A DNA stretch of 64,000 nt from Pseudarthrobacter sp. NS4 (GTDB taxonomy: Bacteria; Actinomycetota; Actinomycetes; Actinomycetales; Micrococcaceae), in NCBI RefSeq assembly GCF_024758005.1, contig NZ_CP103288.1, positions 2,170,001 through 2,234,000 of the forward strand, written 5' to 3'. Each line of letters starts with the position of its first letter. The stretch's first letter is position 1. Made by a program: the position numbers and the translations under genes. Positions 44,504 to 53,271 of this stretch are shown piece by piece. Below the pieces are notes generated by a model. It had not been told where the DNA came from and did no database searches. It worked only from the letters and a program-made list of their open reading frames with translations.

Positions 44504-46153
44504 ATGATCGAACCTGGTCCCGCATCCCAACCGAAAGTTGTCCTCTACCGCAACGGGTCCGTCTACACTGCTGCCGATCCCTTCGCTACCGCGATGCTGG
44601 TGGACGGTGACACCGTGGCCTGGGTGGGGTCCGAACAGGCGGCGTCATCCATTGCGGACAGCTCCATGGAAATCATCGACCTGCGGGGAGCACTCGTTGC
44701 GCCGGGATTCGTCGATTCCCACATGCACCTGACCGAGACGGGCATCGCTTTGGACTCGCTCAGGCTGGGAGGAGTCTCCTCGGCCCGGGAGCTTCTGGAC
44801 GCCGTGTCATCGGCAGCCGGTGAGGGCCCGGTCCTCGGCCACGGCTGGGATGAGACGACGTGGCTCGACCCCACACTGCCTACCCCGGACGAACTGGAAA
44901 GGGCATCGGCAGGCCGGCCCGTATACCTGGCCAGGGTCGACGTGCACTCGGCCCTGGTTTCGACGTCGCTTGCGCATGCGGCGGACCTTCCCGGCCGGGA
45001 CGGGTTCGACGGCGGCGCACGCGTCAGGCGGGCAGCGCATACGGCAGCAAGGCAGGCCACCCGCCGGCTGCCGGAAGAGGACCTCCGCCGGTACCAGGCG
45101 CGCGCCCTGGCCGAGGCCGCCGCCAACGGGTACGTCGCCCTCGCGGAGATGGGCGCCCCGCATATTGGCGGCGTGGAGGACCTGCGGCTGGCGGCAGCAT
45201 GGAACGATTCCGTTGCTGATGCGACCGTCCTTCCCGAGATCCTGCCCTACTGGGGCGAGCTGGCGCCTTCTGAAGAACACGCCCACAGCCTGCGGAACCA
45301 GTTCGGCTTCGAACTCCGGGGCCTTGCGGGTGACCTGAACATCGACGGCTCGGTGGGGTCGCGCACTGCCGCCCTTCGGTCCGGCTACAGCGATGCCCCC
45401 GGGGAGCGCGGCAGCCTCTACCTCTCCGTGGAAGAGGCGGCAGCCCACCTCGCGGCATGTTCCCTCGCGGGAATCCAGGGCGGCTTCCACGTGATCGGGG
45501 ACGCCGGGCTGGACGCGGCTTTGTCCGCTTTGGACCTTGCGGCTGAGCGGGTGGGTGAGCAGCGCGTGCGTGCAGCAGGGCACCGTTTCGAACACGTCGA
45601 AATGGTGGATGCAGCGGCAATTGCCAGGCTTGGCAAATACTCCGTGACCGTCAGTGCCCAACCTGCGTTCGATGCCGCGTGGGGCGGCCCGGGAGGCCTC
45701 TACGAGCAGCGGCTGGGGGAGCGGGGCCGGTCCATGAACCCGTTTGCCGCCCTCTTCTCGGCCGGGGTTCCCGTGTGCTTTGGGAGCGACAGCCCGGTGA
45801 CGCCATTGCGTCCCTGGTCCAGCGTGAGGGCCTGCCTGGAACATCACAACGAAGGTGAGCGTATTTCCGCCCGTGCCGCTTTTCTTGGCCACACCCGTGC
45901 CGGCTGGCGGTCAGCGAAATATCCCAATCCGATGGCAGGCCAGCTGGTGCCCGGCGCTCCCGCAAGTTTCGCTGTGTGGGAAGTGGAGGAGCTGATGGTC
46001 CAAGTGGCCGACGGGCGCGTCCAGTCATGGAGTACGGATCCCCGGGCCCGCACTCCGCTCTTGCCCGCGTTGGATACCGGCACGGACCCGGCCTGCCTGC
46101 AGACCGTCCGGAACGGCGCCGAATTGTATTCGAGCCCGGCACTTCGTTCCTGA
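44504..46153 (+). CDS. Amidohydrolase (YtcJ-like)
   Basis: Product of 549 residues of the amidohydrolase_3 group. Metal ligands begin with GFVDSHMHL (His73, His75); GHGWDETTW, HRFEHVEMVD and FGSDSPVTPLRPWSSV supply the rest, including the last Asp. The family hydrolyses C-N bonds of varied substrates; specificity unknown. Cytoplasmic, no signal peptide. It follows helY with no strong ribosome binding site at the ATG, so the exact start is less certain than the family. Confidence 0.9.
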   Translation: MIEPGPASQPKVVLYRNGSVYTAADPFATAMLVDGDTVAWVGSEQAASSIADSSMEIIDLRGALVAPGFVDSHMHLTETGIALDSLRLGGVSSARELLDAVSSAAGEGPVLGHGWDETTWLDPTLPTPDELERASAGRPVYLARVDVHSALVSTSLAHAADLPGRDGFDGGARVRRAAHTAARQATRRLPEEDLRRYQARALAEAAANGYVALAEMGAPHIGGVEDLRLAAAWNDSVADATVLPEILPYWGELAPSEEHAHSLRNQFGFELRGLAGDLNIDGSVGSRTAALRSGYSDAPGERGSLYLSVEEAAAHLAACSLAGIQGGFHVIGDAGLDAALSALDLAAERVGEQRVRAAGHRFEHVEMVDAAAIARLGKYSVTVSAQPAFDAAWGGPGGLYEQRLGERGRSMNPFAALFSAGVPVCFGSDSPVTPLRPWSSVRACLEHHNEGERISARAAFLGHTRAGWRSAKYPNPMAGQLVPGAPASFAVWEVEELMVQVADGRVQSWSTDPRARTPLLPALDTGTDPACLQTVRNGAELYSSPALRS

Positions 46154-46177
46154 GCCTGCTGCCGACCGGCCTATAAT
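46147..46177 (+). promoter_or_regulatory. Promoter with consensus TATAAT before ppm
   Basis: TATAAT at 46172-46177, with TTCCTG 19 bases upstream as a weak -35. Unlike many promoters in this window it leaves a leader of about 65 bases carrying an SD (GAAAGG). Confidence 0.6.
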
Positions 46178-46248
46178 GGGTAGTTGCGCCTGCCGGCGGC
46201 CTGCTGGCCCCCAGGTGCACCGACCGCTCCCACCAGGAAAGGCCCTCT

Positions 46249-46992
46249 GTGCGCGTCCTTACAATCATTCCCACCTACAACGAACTGGAATCGCTGCCGA
46301 AGACGCTCCAGCGGCTCAGGTCGGCTGTTCCGGCGTCGGACGTGCTGGTGGTGGATGACAACAGTCCTGACGGCACCGGAAAGCTCGCCGATACCATCGC
46401 TGCCGCGGACTCCCAGGTCCATGTATTGCACCGGAAGGGCAAGGAAGGCCTGGGAGCCGCCTACATCGCAGGGTTCAAGTGGGGCCTGGACGCCGGCTAT
46501 GACGTGCTCGTGGAGATGGACGCGGATGGATCCCACCAGCCCGAGCAGCTGCCCCAGCTTTTGGAAGCCGTAGACCAGGGCGCAGACCTGGCCATGGGTT
46601 CCCGCTGGGTCCCCGGCGGACGCGTCGTGAACTGGCCACTCTACCGCCAGGCCATTTCCCGGGTAGGCAGCACCTACGCCCGTCTCATGCTTGGCCTGAA
46701 GATCAAGGACGTTACCGGCGGCTACCGTGCGTTCCGCCGGACAACCCTGGAGAAACTCGACCTGGACCAGGTGGACTCTGTGGGCTATGGCTTCCAGGTC
46801 GACCTGGCCTGGCGGGTAGCACGGATGGGCCTGCGCATCGAAGAGCGTCCCATCACGTTCGTAGAGCGGGAACTGGGCGCCTCGAAGATGAGCGGCAACA
46901 TCGTGGTCGAGGCCATGGTCAATGTCACCAAGTGGGGGCTTCAGGCTCGCTGGAACACGCTGACCCGCAAAAAGGCGACCGTCCGGCAGTAG
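46249..46992 (+). CDS. Polyprenol monophosphomannose synthase
   Basis: Product of 247 residues from GTG. GT2 enzyme that transfers mannose from GDP-mannose to polyprenyl phosphate, supplying lipid-linked mannose for lipoglycans and protein mannosylation. Motifs: [39 protein letters not shown] (metal DxD) and [15 protein letters not shown]. It lacks the membrane-anchored acyltransferase domain fused in mycobacterial Ppm1, as in Corynebacterium and Arthrobacter. Confidence 0.9.
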   Translation: MRVLTIIPTYNELESLPKTLQRLRSAVPASDVLVVDDNSPDGTGKLADTIAAADSQVHVLHRKGKEGLGAAYIAGFKWGLDAGYDVLVEMDADGSHQPEQLPQLLEAVDQGADLAMGSRWVPGGRVVNWPLYRQAISRVGSTYARLMLGLKIKDVTGGYRAFRRTTLEKLDLDQVDSVGYGFQVDLAWRVARMGLRIEERPITFVERELGASKMSGNIVVEAMVNVTKWGLQARWNTLTRKKATVRQ

Positions 46993-47020
46993 CCCGGGCA
47001 GATAATTCTCCAGGACAAAA

Positions 47021-47064
47021 GAAAGGGGACCGTCCCTGCACTTGTGCAGGGACGGTCCCCTTTC
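47021..47064. terminator. Perfect 20-bp bidirectional terminator
   Basis: GAAAGGGGACCGTCCCTGCA pairs perfectly with its complement across a CTTG loop, with A/T runs on both sides. It separates the convergent ppm and rbpA genes. Confidence 0.92.
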
Positions 47065-47078
47065 TGGTTCGAGACGTG

Positions 47079-47426
47079 TTAAGCGGAGCGGCGTTCTCCG
47101 CGGCGTTCACGCAGGATGGTCAGCCGGTCTTCGAGAATCTGTTCGAGTTCGGGCAGGGAGCGGCGTTCCAGCAGCATGTCCCAGTGTGTACGGACAGCTT
47201 TGTCGTTGCTGGTGTCGGGACGTTCGCCGTCGACCAGAAGCGCTTCCTTGCCAGTCTTGGAAACCCAGACAGGGGGGATCTCCGCTTCGGAGGAAAAGGT
47301 GACGAAGACCTGCTCGCCGTCCTCGCAACGGTACTCGACGCGCTGACGCGGAGCCGGCTCGACTCCGGACTCGGTCTCCATGCTCTGCGCACCAAGGCGC
47401 ATGCCCCGCAGGCTGCGATCGCTCAT
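47079..47426 (-). CDS. rbpA: RNA polymerase-binding protein RbpA
   Basis: Product of 115 residues, SD GGGAG. RbpA binds RNA polymerase and the primary sigma factor and stabilises open complexes at housekeeping promoters. N-terminal tail (MSDRSLRGMRLGAQSME) followed by the RbpA core domain with VEYRCEDGEQVFVTFSSEAEIPP, and the C-terminal sigma-interacting helix with THWDMLLERRSLPELEQIL. Length is normal. Confidence 0.95.
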   Translation of the reverse strand: MSDRSLRGMRLGAQSMETESGVEPAPRQRVEYRCEDGEQVFVTFSSEAEIPPVWVSKTGKEALLVDGERPDTSNDKAVRTHWDMLLERRSLPELEQILEDRLTILRERRGERRSA

Positions 47427-47584
47427 GATTTCTCCCTCTTATCGGTTCGCGGAGCAGAACCCCGCGCCAGCCGGTGGCGATAAAGCACCGCCGGGCTACT
47501 GTTTGCTCTGTGCTGCATCATAAGATTCAACGCATCGCGAAGCTTGGTTGTTCCAGCGGATCGCTCCTGCCGGACAAATACACA

Positions 47585-47614
47585 ATTATACCTGGGTCAT
47601 GCCCCGGAGACCAA
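47585..47614 (-). promoter_or_regulatory. rbpA promoter
   Basis: Minus strand TTGGTC (47614-47609), an 18-base spacer and consensus TATAAT (47590-47585). The start lies near 47578, so rbpA has a leader of about 150 bases. The -35 overlaps the T-tract of the SPFH terminator. Confidence 0.65.
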
Positions 47615-47653
47615 AACAAAGGGAGGGATCCGCGTCGACCGCGGATCCCTCCC
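47613..47653 (-). terminator. Terminator of the SPFH/NfeD operon
   Basis: Stem GGGAGGGATCCGCG / CGCGGATCCCTCCC (14 bp) with a five-base loop and a minus-strand TTTGTTTT tail. Intrinsic terminator after the SPFH gene. Confidence 0.88.
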
Positions 47654-47669
47654 TGCCTCTCGGCGCTGC

Positions 47670-48617
47670 TTATGGCTCGGAGGACTTCGCGCCTACCTCG
47701 TCAAACAGCCCACCGGCAGCGCCTGGATCGGGATTGGTCCCGCCCAGGGCGTTTCCGATGCCCTTCAGGGCTTCACCGACTTCACTGGGAATGATCCACA
47801 ATTTGTTGGACGAGCCCTCCGCCAGCTTCGGCAGGGTTTGCAGGTATTGGTACGCCAGCAGCTTCTGGTCCGGGTTGCCCTTGTGAATTGCGTCGAAGAC
47901 CTTTTGGATGGCCTGTGCCTCACCGTCAGCGCGGAGGATGGCAGCCTTGGCGTCGCCTTCCGCGGCGAGGATGGAAGCCTGCCGCTGTCCCTCTGCGGTG
48001 AGGATGGCTGACTGCTTGGTTCCTTCAGCGGTGAGGATGGCTGCCCGGCGGTCACGCTCGGCCCGCATCTGCTTCTCCATGGAATCCTGGATGGAGTGGG
48101 GCGGATCAATGGCCTTCAGCTCCACCCGCGACACCCGGATACCCCAGCGCCCGGTGGCCTCGTCCAAAACGCCGCGGAGCTGCCCGTTGATCTGGTCGCG
48201 CGAGGTAAGTGCTTCTTCGAGGTTCAACCCGCCCACCACGTTGCGCAACGTGGTTGTGGTGAGCTGCTCCACTGCCTGGATGTAGTTGGCAATTTCGTAG
48301 GTTGCTGCACGTGGGTCAGTGACCTGGAAATAGACCACGGTGTCGATGGAGACCACCAGGTTGTCCTCGGTAATGACCGGCTGCGGCGGGAACGACACCA
48401 CCTGTTCGCGCAGGTCCAGCAGTGGCAGGAGCCTGTCCACGAAGGGAATCAGGATTGTGAGTCCTGGATTAAGCGTGCGCTGGTACTTTCCGAGACGCTC
48501 CACGACGCCCGCCCTGGCTTGCGGAATGATCCGGACTGCCCGGACCAGGACGATTATCACAAACACGATCAGGACTACCAGCACGATGGCCAATGCGGCT
48601 CCTCCTGCGTTTTCCAT
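47670..48617 (-). CDS. SPFH/Band 7 (stomatin-like) membrane protein
   Basis: Product of 315 residues: N-terminal hydrophobic anchor (ALAIVLVVLIVFVIIVLVRAV), SPFH domain (about 30-190; GVVERLGKYQRTLNPGL, DTVVYFQVTDPRAA), then a helical flotillin-type region with repeated AEG units (ILTAEGTKQ, ILTAEGQRQ, ILAAEGDAK). Stomatin/paraslipin proteins scaffold membrane microdomains. The NfeD gene lies just upstream; the pair is the classic slipin-NfeD operon. Confidence 0.93.
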   Translation of the reverse strand: MENAGGAALAIVLVVLIVFVIIVLVRAVRIIPQARAGVVERLGKYQRTLNPGLTILIPFVDRLLPLLDLREQVVSFPPQPVITEDNLVVSIDTVVYFQVTDPRAATYEIANYIQAVEQLTTTTLRNVVGGLNLEEALTSRDQINGQLRGVLDEATGRWGIRVSRVELKAIDPPHSIQDSMEKQMRAERDRRAAILTAEGTKQSAILTAEGQRQASILAAEGDAKAAILRADGEAQAIQKVFDAIHKGNPDQKLLAYQYLQTLPKLAEGSSNKLWIIPSEVGEALKGIGNALGGTNPDPGAAGGLFDEVGAKSSEP

Positions 48618-48650
48618 AAATCTCCTTTTTCCCCAATTGATAAGGCTGTG

Positions 48651-49115
48651 TCAGGACTGGCCGGTGACGGCCGGCGGTGCCGAAACCACTGCAGTGGCGC
48701 CGTCAATGGCAGCCACAACCACCTTTTGGCCCGCGGGAAGAACTCCCGCTGCTGAACGTGCACTCCAGATGTCGCCGCCGATTTTCACCAGGCCGCCGTC
48801 AGCCGTCACGGCTTCCATCACAACGGCCTGTTCACCGATCAGGCGGTCGATGTTGCTGCGCTGCCCGGCCGGGCTTTTTTTCAGGTGGGACAGTGCCACC
48901 GGACGGACGAAAGCAATCATGAGCAGCGACACGACGCAGAACACGACGATCTGCAGCCACATGTCAGCACCTGCGAAGTCGGCCACCAGGGCGGCGAGCG
49001 CTCCGCCGCCGAGCATGATGAAAAACAGGTCAAGGGTGATCATCTCGATCACTGCAAATGCCAGGAAAGCCGTGAGCCACAGGGCCCACCAGTTTTCCCC
49101 CAACCATTCGAACAC
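48651..49115 (-). CDS. NfeD family protein
   Basis: Product of 154 residues taking the GTG at 49115 (SD AAGGGGGAA); the frame extends 20 codons further without a better start. Helices at about 8-28 and 30-75, then a soluble OB-fold domain (about 90-150; LIGEQAVVMEAVTADGGLVKIGGDIWSARS). NfeD proteins partner stomatins and are short forms lacking the ClpP-like protease domain. Start is the main uncertainty. Confidence 0.88.
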   Translation of the reverse strand: MFEWLGENWWALWLTAFLAFAVIEMITLDLFFIMLGGGALAALVADFAGADMWLQIVVFCVVSLLMIAFVRPVALSHLKKSPAGQRSNIDRLIGEQAVVMEAVTADGGLVKIGGDIWSARSAAGVLPAGQKVVVAAIDGATAVVSAPPAVTGQS

Positions 49116-49240
49116 CGGTTCCCCCTTCGTTACGGGGAACCGCGGCCGCGGACCCTCCAGTAACTGTCCTTCCATCCTAGTCCGGGGCCACCGACTGTGG
49201 GCTGGGTCATGTCCACCGCTAAGTGATAGTGGCCAAGTCG

Positions 49241-50140
49241 TTACGCGGCAGCCACGTTTTTGGGCCGGAAAACCAAAAGCCGGAACTTCGCTTCGGTCCG
49301 TACAGGCTCCGCCCTGTCTTCCAGCCGTTCAACGATCTCTCGCCTTTCCAGGTGGTGCCCTGCCGGTCCCATGAAGGCCAGGTCTGCTGCTTCAGGGCGG
49401 GTCAGCGCCAGGGGAATGTCGACGTCGGAGCTCGCCTCAAGATCAAAGTGCCGGCCCATTGCCGCTGCCAGCCGCACGTCCTTCCCCTCCTCGATTGCGA
49501 GCATTCCGGTCATGGCAGCTATCTCCGCAAGGTGGCCGTCCCGGGGCGTTACTACCACCAGGCGGCCGGTTGGCCGCAGCACGCGTGCAAACTCAGGGGG
49601 GTTGCGCGGCGCGAACACCACTGTGACAGCATCGACTGACCTGTTGGCCAGCGGCAGCGGCTGCCACACATCCCACACCAGGTTGACTGCCTCCGGGTTC
49701 AGCCTGGCTGCCCGCCGCAGCGCGAACTTGGAAATATCCAGCCCCACCGCACTTACCGGGCGGCCCTGCGCAGCAGCGGTGTCCAGTAGCACCCGCAGGT
49801 AGTGGCCGGTACCCGTCCCGGAGTCCAGGACCACAGCGCGCTCTTCGGAGATACAGGGCACGACGGCGGCTGCCACCGCTTCTGCCAGCCGGCGGTAGTG
49901 TGCGTGGCCCAGAAAATTGAAGCGGGCTTCCACCATCCCGGCGGTGTCAGCCTCGAATGCCGTGCCTTTGCCCACCAACAGGTTGAAATACCCTTGGCGG
50001 GCGGCATCGAAGCTATGCCCGGATGTGCAGGCAAGCCGGTGTTGCCCTGGCGCAGTGGAACCTCCCGCGTTGGCGTCGGAAAAAACCAGCTGGCCCGAGC
50101 ACACCGGGCACAGCAGGGGGAGATCCGTGGAAGTGGGCAT
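49241..50140 (-). CDS. RlmA-like 23S rRNA (guanine-N1)-methyltransferase
   Basis: Product of 299 residues. N-terminal zinc site: CPVC (11-14), then Cys and His in LACTSGHSF, followed by QGYFNLL, a signature of the RlmA group. Class I SAM domain: VLDSGTGTGHYLRVLL (motif I) and VTVVFAPRNPPEFARVLRPTG. The group methylates G745/G748 of helix 35; actinobacterial members such as TlrB relatives can give macrolide resistance. Housekeeping versus resistance role is undecided. Confidence 0.87.
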   Translation of the reverse strand: MPTSTDLPLLCPVCSGQLVFSDANAGGSTAPGQHRLACTSGHSFDAARQGYFNLLVGKGTAFEADTAGMVEARFNFLGHAHYRRLAEAVAAAVVPCISEERAVVLDSGTGTGHYLRVLLDTAAAQGRPVSAVGLDISKFALRRAARLNPEAVNLVWDVWQPLPLANRSVDAVTVVFAPRNPPEFARVLRPTGRLVVVTPRDGHLAEIAAMTGMLAIEEGKDVRLAAAMGRHFDLEASSDVDIPLALTRPEAADLAFMGPAGHHLERREIVERLEDRAEPVRTEAKFRLLVFRPKNVAAA

Positions 50141-50146
50141 TGCACC

Positions 50147-50152
50147 ATCCTA
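50147..50152 (-). promoter_or_regulatory. -10 element of the RlmA-like gene
   Basis: Minus-strand TAGGAT, six bases (GGTGCA), then ATG at 50140. Confidence 0.5.
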
Positions 50153-50207
50153 AGGCGGCTTGCCCAACACCGGCCGGAGGCGGCAGGCTGCCGCGCCACG
50201 GAAACTG

Positions 50208-50888
50208 TCAGCAGACGCTGATGCCCGCCGGCCCGTCGTCGAAACCGAGGCCCTCCCGCGCCCTGCTGATTCCGGGCTCAGCCCAGTGTGCCGCGTACTC
50301 GGCGTTGTTGCTGAGGGACCTCAGCTGCGCACGGTCAAGGTAGAGGATGCCGTTAAGGTGGTCCGTCTCATGTTGAACGATGCGGGCCTGCCAGCCTGTG
50401 AACTCCTGCTGCACCGCAGCGCCTTCAGGCGTTTCATATTCGAGCAGGACCTTCTCCGGCCGGGCTACGACGGCCTGGAGCCCGTTAAGGGAAAGGCACC
50501 CTTCGTAAAAGGAGGCAAGGCCGGACCCCTGCGCCGTGTACGTGGGGTTGAGGACGGCGAGGAATTCCAGGGGGCTGCGGTGACGGAGGGCGGCAGCCTC
50601 CTGGTCGACGTCGAACTGATCCTCCATCACAGCGATCTGAAGGGGTATCCCGAGCTGGGGCGCCGCCAGTCCCACTCCCGGTGCCTCGTGCATGACCTGG
50701 CGCATGAGGGCGATCAGGCGGCTCAACTGCTCCGCCGGCAACTGACCGTCAAAAGCGGCAGCCCGCTGGCGCAGTGCAGGATGGCCTGCCTGGACGATGG
50801 GAGGCAACTCCCCGGCAGAGAGGATGCGGTCCACGGTTTCGCGGATCTGTTCTGCGGTTAGGGCGGTTTGGGGCGCTGCGTGGTTCAT
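50208..50888 (-). CDS. def: Peptide deformylase
   Basis: Product of 226 residues. Removes the formyl group from nascent N-terminal methionine. All three motifs are intact: GVGLAAPQLG, EGCLSL (metal Cys) and QHETDHLNG (HExxH). The N-terminal extension of about 55 residues and C-terminal tail make it longer than the usual 170-190 residues, as in several actinobacterial deformylases. Divergent from the NTF2-like gene. Confidence 0.95.
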   Translation of the reverse strand: MNHAAPQTALTAEQIRETVDRILSAGELPPIVQAGHPALRQRAAAFDGQLPAEQLSRLIALMRQVMHEAPGVGLAAPQLGIPLQIAVMEDQFDVDQEAAALRHRSPLEFLAVLNPTYTAQGSGLASFYEGCLSLNGLQAVVARPEKVLLEYETPEGAAVQQEFTGWQARIVQHETDHLNGILYLDRAQLRSLSNNAEYAAHWAEPGISRAREGLGFDDGPAGISVC

Positions 50889-50894
50889 GACGAA

Positions 50895-50900
50895 AGCCTA
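50895..50900 (-). promoter_or_regulatory. -10 element of def
   Basis: Minus-strand TAGGCT, six bases (TTCGTC), then ATG at 50888. Confidence 0.55.
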
Positions 50901-50929
50901 CTGGGCGACAGCGGGCTCCCGGGGCTGGG

Positions 50930-50935
50930 TAAGGT
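50930..50935 (+). promoter_or_regulatory. -10 element of the NTF2-like gene
   Basis: TAAGGT, seven bases, then ATG at 50943. It is divergent from the def promoter in a 54-bp gap. Confidence 0.45.
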
Positions 50936-50942
50936 CGGTTCC

Positions 50943-51356
50943 ATGGCTGAATACCCCTCCTTCCGCGCCTCCCCGCTGGACCTCGTCCTCCAGTTCATTC
51001 AGGTACTCGAAGCCGGCGGGGGAGCGGCCGGGATCAGGCCTTTCCTGTCCGACGCATTCGTGCTGGTTGAGGCCCCGCACCTCTTGTCTCCGGAGGGTTC
51101 CACCCGGACCCTGGATGATGTGCTGGCCGGCGCAGACCAAAGTTCGCAGGTGGTGTCGGACCAGAAATTCACCATCCGCCGCACCACCTGCGAAGGCAGC
51201 AGGGTGGCGGTGGAAGCCGACTGGTCCGCGACGGTGCTGATGGACCTCCGGTACTGGGACCGGGGAGACACTATCCGGGCGAGGACGTCGTCCGTTTTCG
51301 AAGTCAGCGCCGGCCTGGTCGTCAGCCAGGACAGCTACGACTGCTACTTCCGCTGA
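50943..51356 (+). CDS. NTF2/SnoaL-like protein
   Basis: Product of 137 residues from ATG 50943. The cone-shaped NTF2-like fold is suggested by an N-terminal helix pair (SPLDLVLQFIQVLEAGGG), then four strands including RVAVEADWSATVLMDLRYWDRGDTIRARTSSVFEVSAGLVVSQ-type alternation and a terminal DSYDCYF. Members include ketosteroid isomerases and small-molecule binders. No catalytic residues can be assigned. Confidence 0.7.
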   Translation: MAEYPSFRASPLDLVLQFIQVLEAGGGAAGIRPFLSDAFVLVEAPHLLSPEGSTRTLDDVLAGADQSSQVVSDQKFTIRRTTCEGSRVAVEADWSATVLMDLRYWDRGDTIRARTSSVFEVSAGLVVSQDSYDCYFR

Positions 51357-51388
51357 CGCTGGTGGCCCCTGTCGGCTGGCAGTTGCTC

Positions 51389-52537
51389 CTATTGCATGGT
51401 GAAACGCCTTGCCACCCACCGGTTCACGGCCGGGGTTGCGGCTGCGGCGCCGATGCCTGCATTCCGAAGGCGGAGCAATCCCAGCGGCAGAGGACGTCCC
51501 AGCATCATGTTGATCTCGGACTGGCGCCTGGCCAGTACTGCGGCCCGTTGCCGGTCGGCGTTGAATTTCCGAAACCCGCGGTCCGTCTGCCGGCCGGCCA
51601 GGGCTTCACGGATGAGTGGAACCAGCGCCTGGGCATCCAGCCAGCCAAGGTTCATGCCTTGGCCTCCAATAGGACTGATTTCATGGGCTGCATCCCCGAT
51701 GAGGACCGTACGGCCTTCCACCATGCGGCGCACAAGGGCGGAGCGGACGCTGAACGCACTGAGCATGGTGTTGGTATCGGGATCAGGCGTCATTCCCGTA
51801 CGCCGCATGACAAGTTCCGCCAGGGTCTCCGCGCCCGCTGCAACGGCCGGCTGTCCGAGACGGACAACCCAGCGCCTGAATCCGCCCGGAAGCGGAAATG
51901 ACTCGACGATCCCGTCGGGCTCGAGGAACAGCACAGCCTTGCTTCCAAAGGGCCCGGGATCCTGGAAGTCCCCCATGAGGTAGTGGTCCGGGTACGTCCG
52001 TTTTTGCACCGGCACGCCCATGACATCGCGAAGGTGGGACCGGGCGCCGTCGGCACCCACCACCAGGGACGCCGTGAACTCCTTCTTGCCCATGGTGGCA
52101 CCCGGGGCCGCTTCGACGGTGACGGCGAGGCGGCCGCCGTCGTCCATCAGCGCCCTGGCCTCGACACCCCTGACCAGCGCCGCGCTGTCGAGGGTGCGCA
52201 CGCGGTGCTCCAGCAGTTGTTCAGTTCGGAACTGGGGGAGGGCCAGAACGAACGGAAAGACGTCCGACACAGTGTCGAACCGCATGGTGCCTACCGTCTT
52301 TCCGCCGCTCACAGCCATTCCCGTCCGGATCTGCACGCCCTCCCGCACCATTGCCGGCGCCACCTGGACCGCGTCCAGCGCTGCAAGGGCGGGTGGATGG
52401 ATGCCGATGGCCCGTGAGTGGGGCTCCCTGGACTGCCTCCGCTCGAGCACCCGGACGGTGATTCCCTCCTGGAGAAGTGCCGCGGCGAGGTACAGGCCCA
52501 CGGGCCCACCGCCCACGATCACCACATCCGCAGCCAT
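51389..52537 (-). CDS. FAD-dependent monooxygenase of the type III PKS cluster
   Basis: Product of 382 residues. Group A flavoprotein hydroxylase fold: GGGPVGLYLAAALLQEG (FAD Rossmann motif), LVVGADGARSHLRD (DG motif) and VLIGDAAHEISPIGGQGMNLGWLDA (second FAD motif). These enzymes hydroxylate phenols. It starts two bases after the methyltransferase stop; as third gene after the PKS it matches SrsC, which oxidises a methylated alkylresorcinol to a quinone. Confidence 0.9.
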   Translation of the reverse strand: MAADVVIVGGGPVGLYLAAALLQEGITVRVLERRQSREPHSRAIGIHPPALAALDAVQVAPAMVREGVQIRTGMAVSGGKTVGTMRFDTVSDVFPFVLALPQFRTEQLLEHRVRTLDSAALVRGVEARALMDDGGRLAVTVEAAPGATMGKKEFTASLVVGADGARSHLRDVMGVPVQKRTYPDHYLMGDFQDPGPFGSKAVLFLEPDGIVESFPLPGGFRRWVVRLGQPAVAAGAETLAELVMRRTGMTPDPDTNTMLSAFSVRSALVRRMVEGRTVLIGDAAHEISPIGGQGMNLGWLDAQALVPLIREALAGRQTDRGFRKFNADRQRAAVLARRQSEINMMLGRPLPLGLLRLRNAGIGAAAATPAVNRWVARRFTMQ

Positions 52538-52539
52538 GG

Positions 52540-53271
52540 TCAGTTCCTGCGGCAGGCGAGGACCTGGTGGAACATTGCGGTTCGCTCAACGGTCCAGCCG
52601 GGGGGAGCCAGTGCCGATAACTCCGGGGGCGTGTAGCTGCGGCGTATCGAGGTCAGGCCGTCCGCCCGGATGTAGGAGTTGCGGAAGGGCAGGGCAGCCA
52701 CCCCGAAAAGTGCGTATGCTGCGGGGCTGCGGCGGAGGTCATTGTGCAGGGCCTTTTGCGTGGACAGTAGTTCCGAATGCTCCAGCAGCTGCTGCAGCTC
52801 CTCCTGAGCCAGGTGGTGGAGGACATGGTTGGAAATCACGGCGTCATAGGTCCTGCCCTCCTGCACGAGGTCGGCGCTGTGGGCCTGCCGGAATTCAACG
52901 CCCCGTACCGGAGGCCGCTTCGAAGCAAAGGCAGCAGCCCGCGGATCCGGATCGATGCCTGTGATCCGTAGCGTCAGTCCGTCGCGTTCCGCCCAGCGGG
53001 CCAGCATGACGGCGAGGTCGCCGCCACCGCAGCCAATGTCCAAAAGCGTGCCCGAACCGGAGCCGGCGGTGAGGACCGGCCGCAGTTCCCGCCGGTACAA
53101 CCGCCGCCAGCCGCTGAGGACCCTGTTGACGACGCCGAACTGGCGATAGGTGTTGTCCAGGAGCCGTGGGTCGCAGTCCGGCAGGTCCATCAGCTCCACG
53201 GCTTCGGCGGCCCGGTCCCGCATCATGAATGCCACCCGGTCAAGCCACCGGTGCTTCCAGGGGCTGTTCAA
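52540..53271 (-). CDS. SAM methyltransferase of the type III PKS cluster
   Basis: Product of 243 residues if the TTG at 53271 is used; ATG at 53226 is an alternative that avoids overlap with the PKS gene. Motif I is LDIGCGGGDLAVMLARW, followed by ITGIDPDPRAAAFA and YDAVISNHVLHHLAQEEL. Class I methyltransferase, probably O- or C-methylating the polyketide phenol. With the TTG start it overlaps the PKS gene by 32 bases, so translation is coupled. Confidence 0.88.
   Translation of the reverse strand: MNSPWKHRWLDRVAFMMRDRAAEAVELMDLPDCDPRLLDNTYRQFGVVNRVLSGWRRLYRRELRPVLTAGSGSGTLLDIGCGGGDLAVMLARWAERDGLTLRITGIDPDPRAAAFASKRPPVRGVEFRQAHSADLVQEGRTYDAVISNHVLHHLAQEELQQLLEHSELLSTQKALHNDLRRSPAAYALFGVAALPFRNSYIRADGLTSIRRSYTPPELSALAPPGWTVERTAMFHQVLACRRN

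Noticed and set aside
47021-47064. Perfect 20-bp inverted repeat as a possible IS end
   Set aside because: Four-base loop, flanking A/T runs and position between convergent genes make it a terminator.
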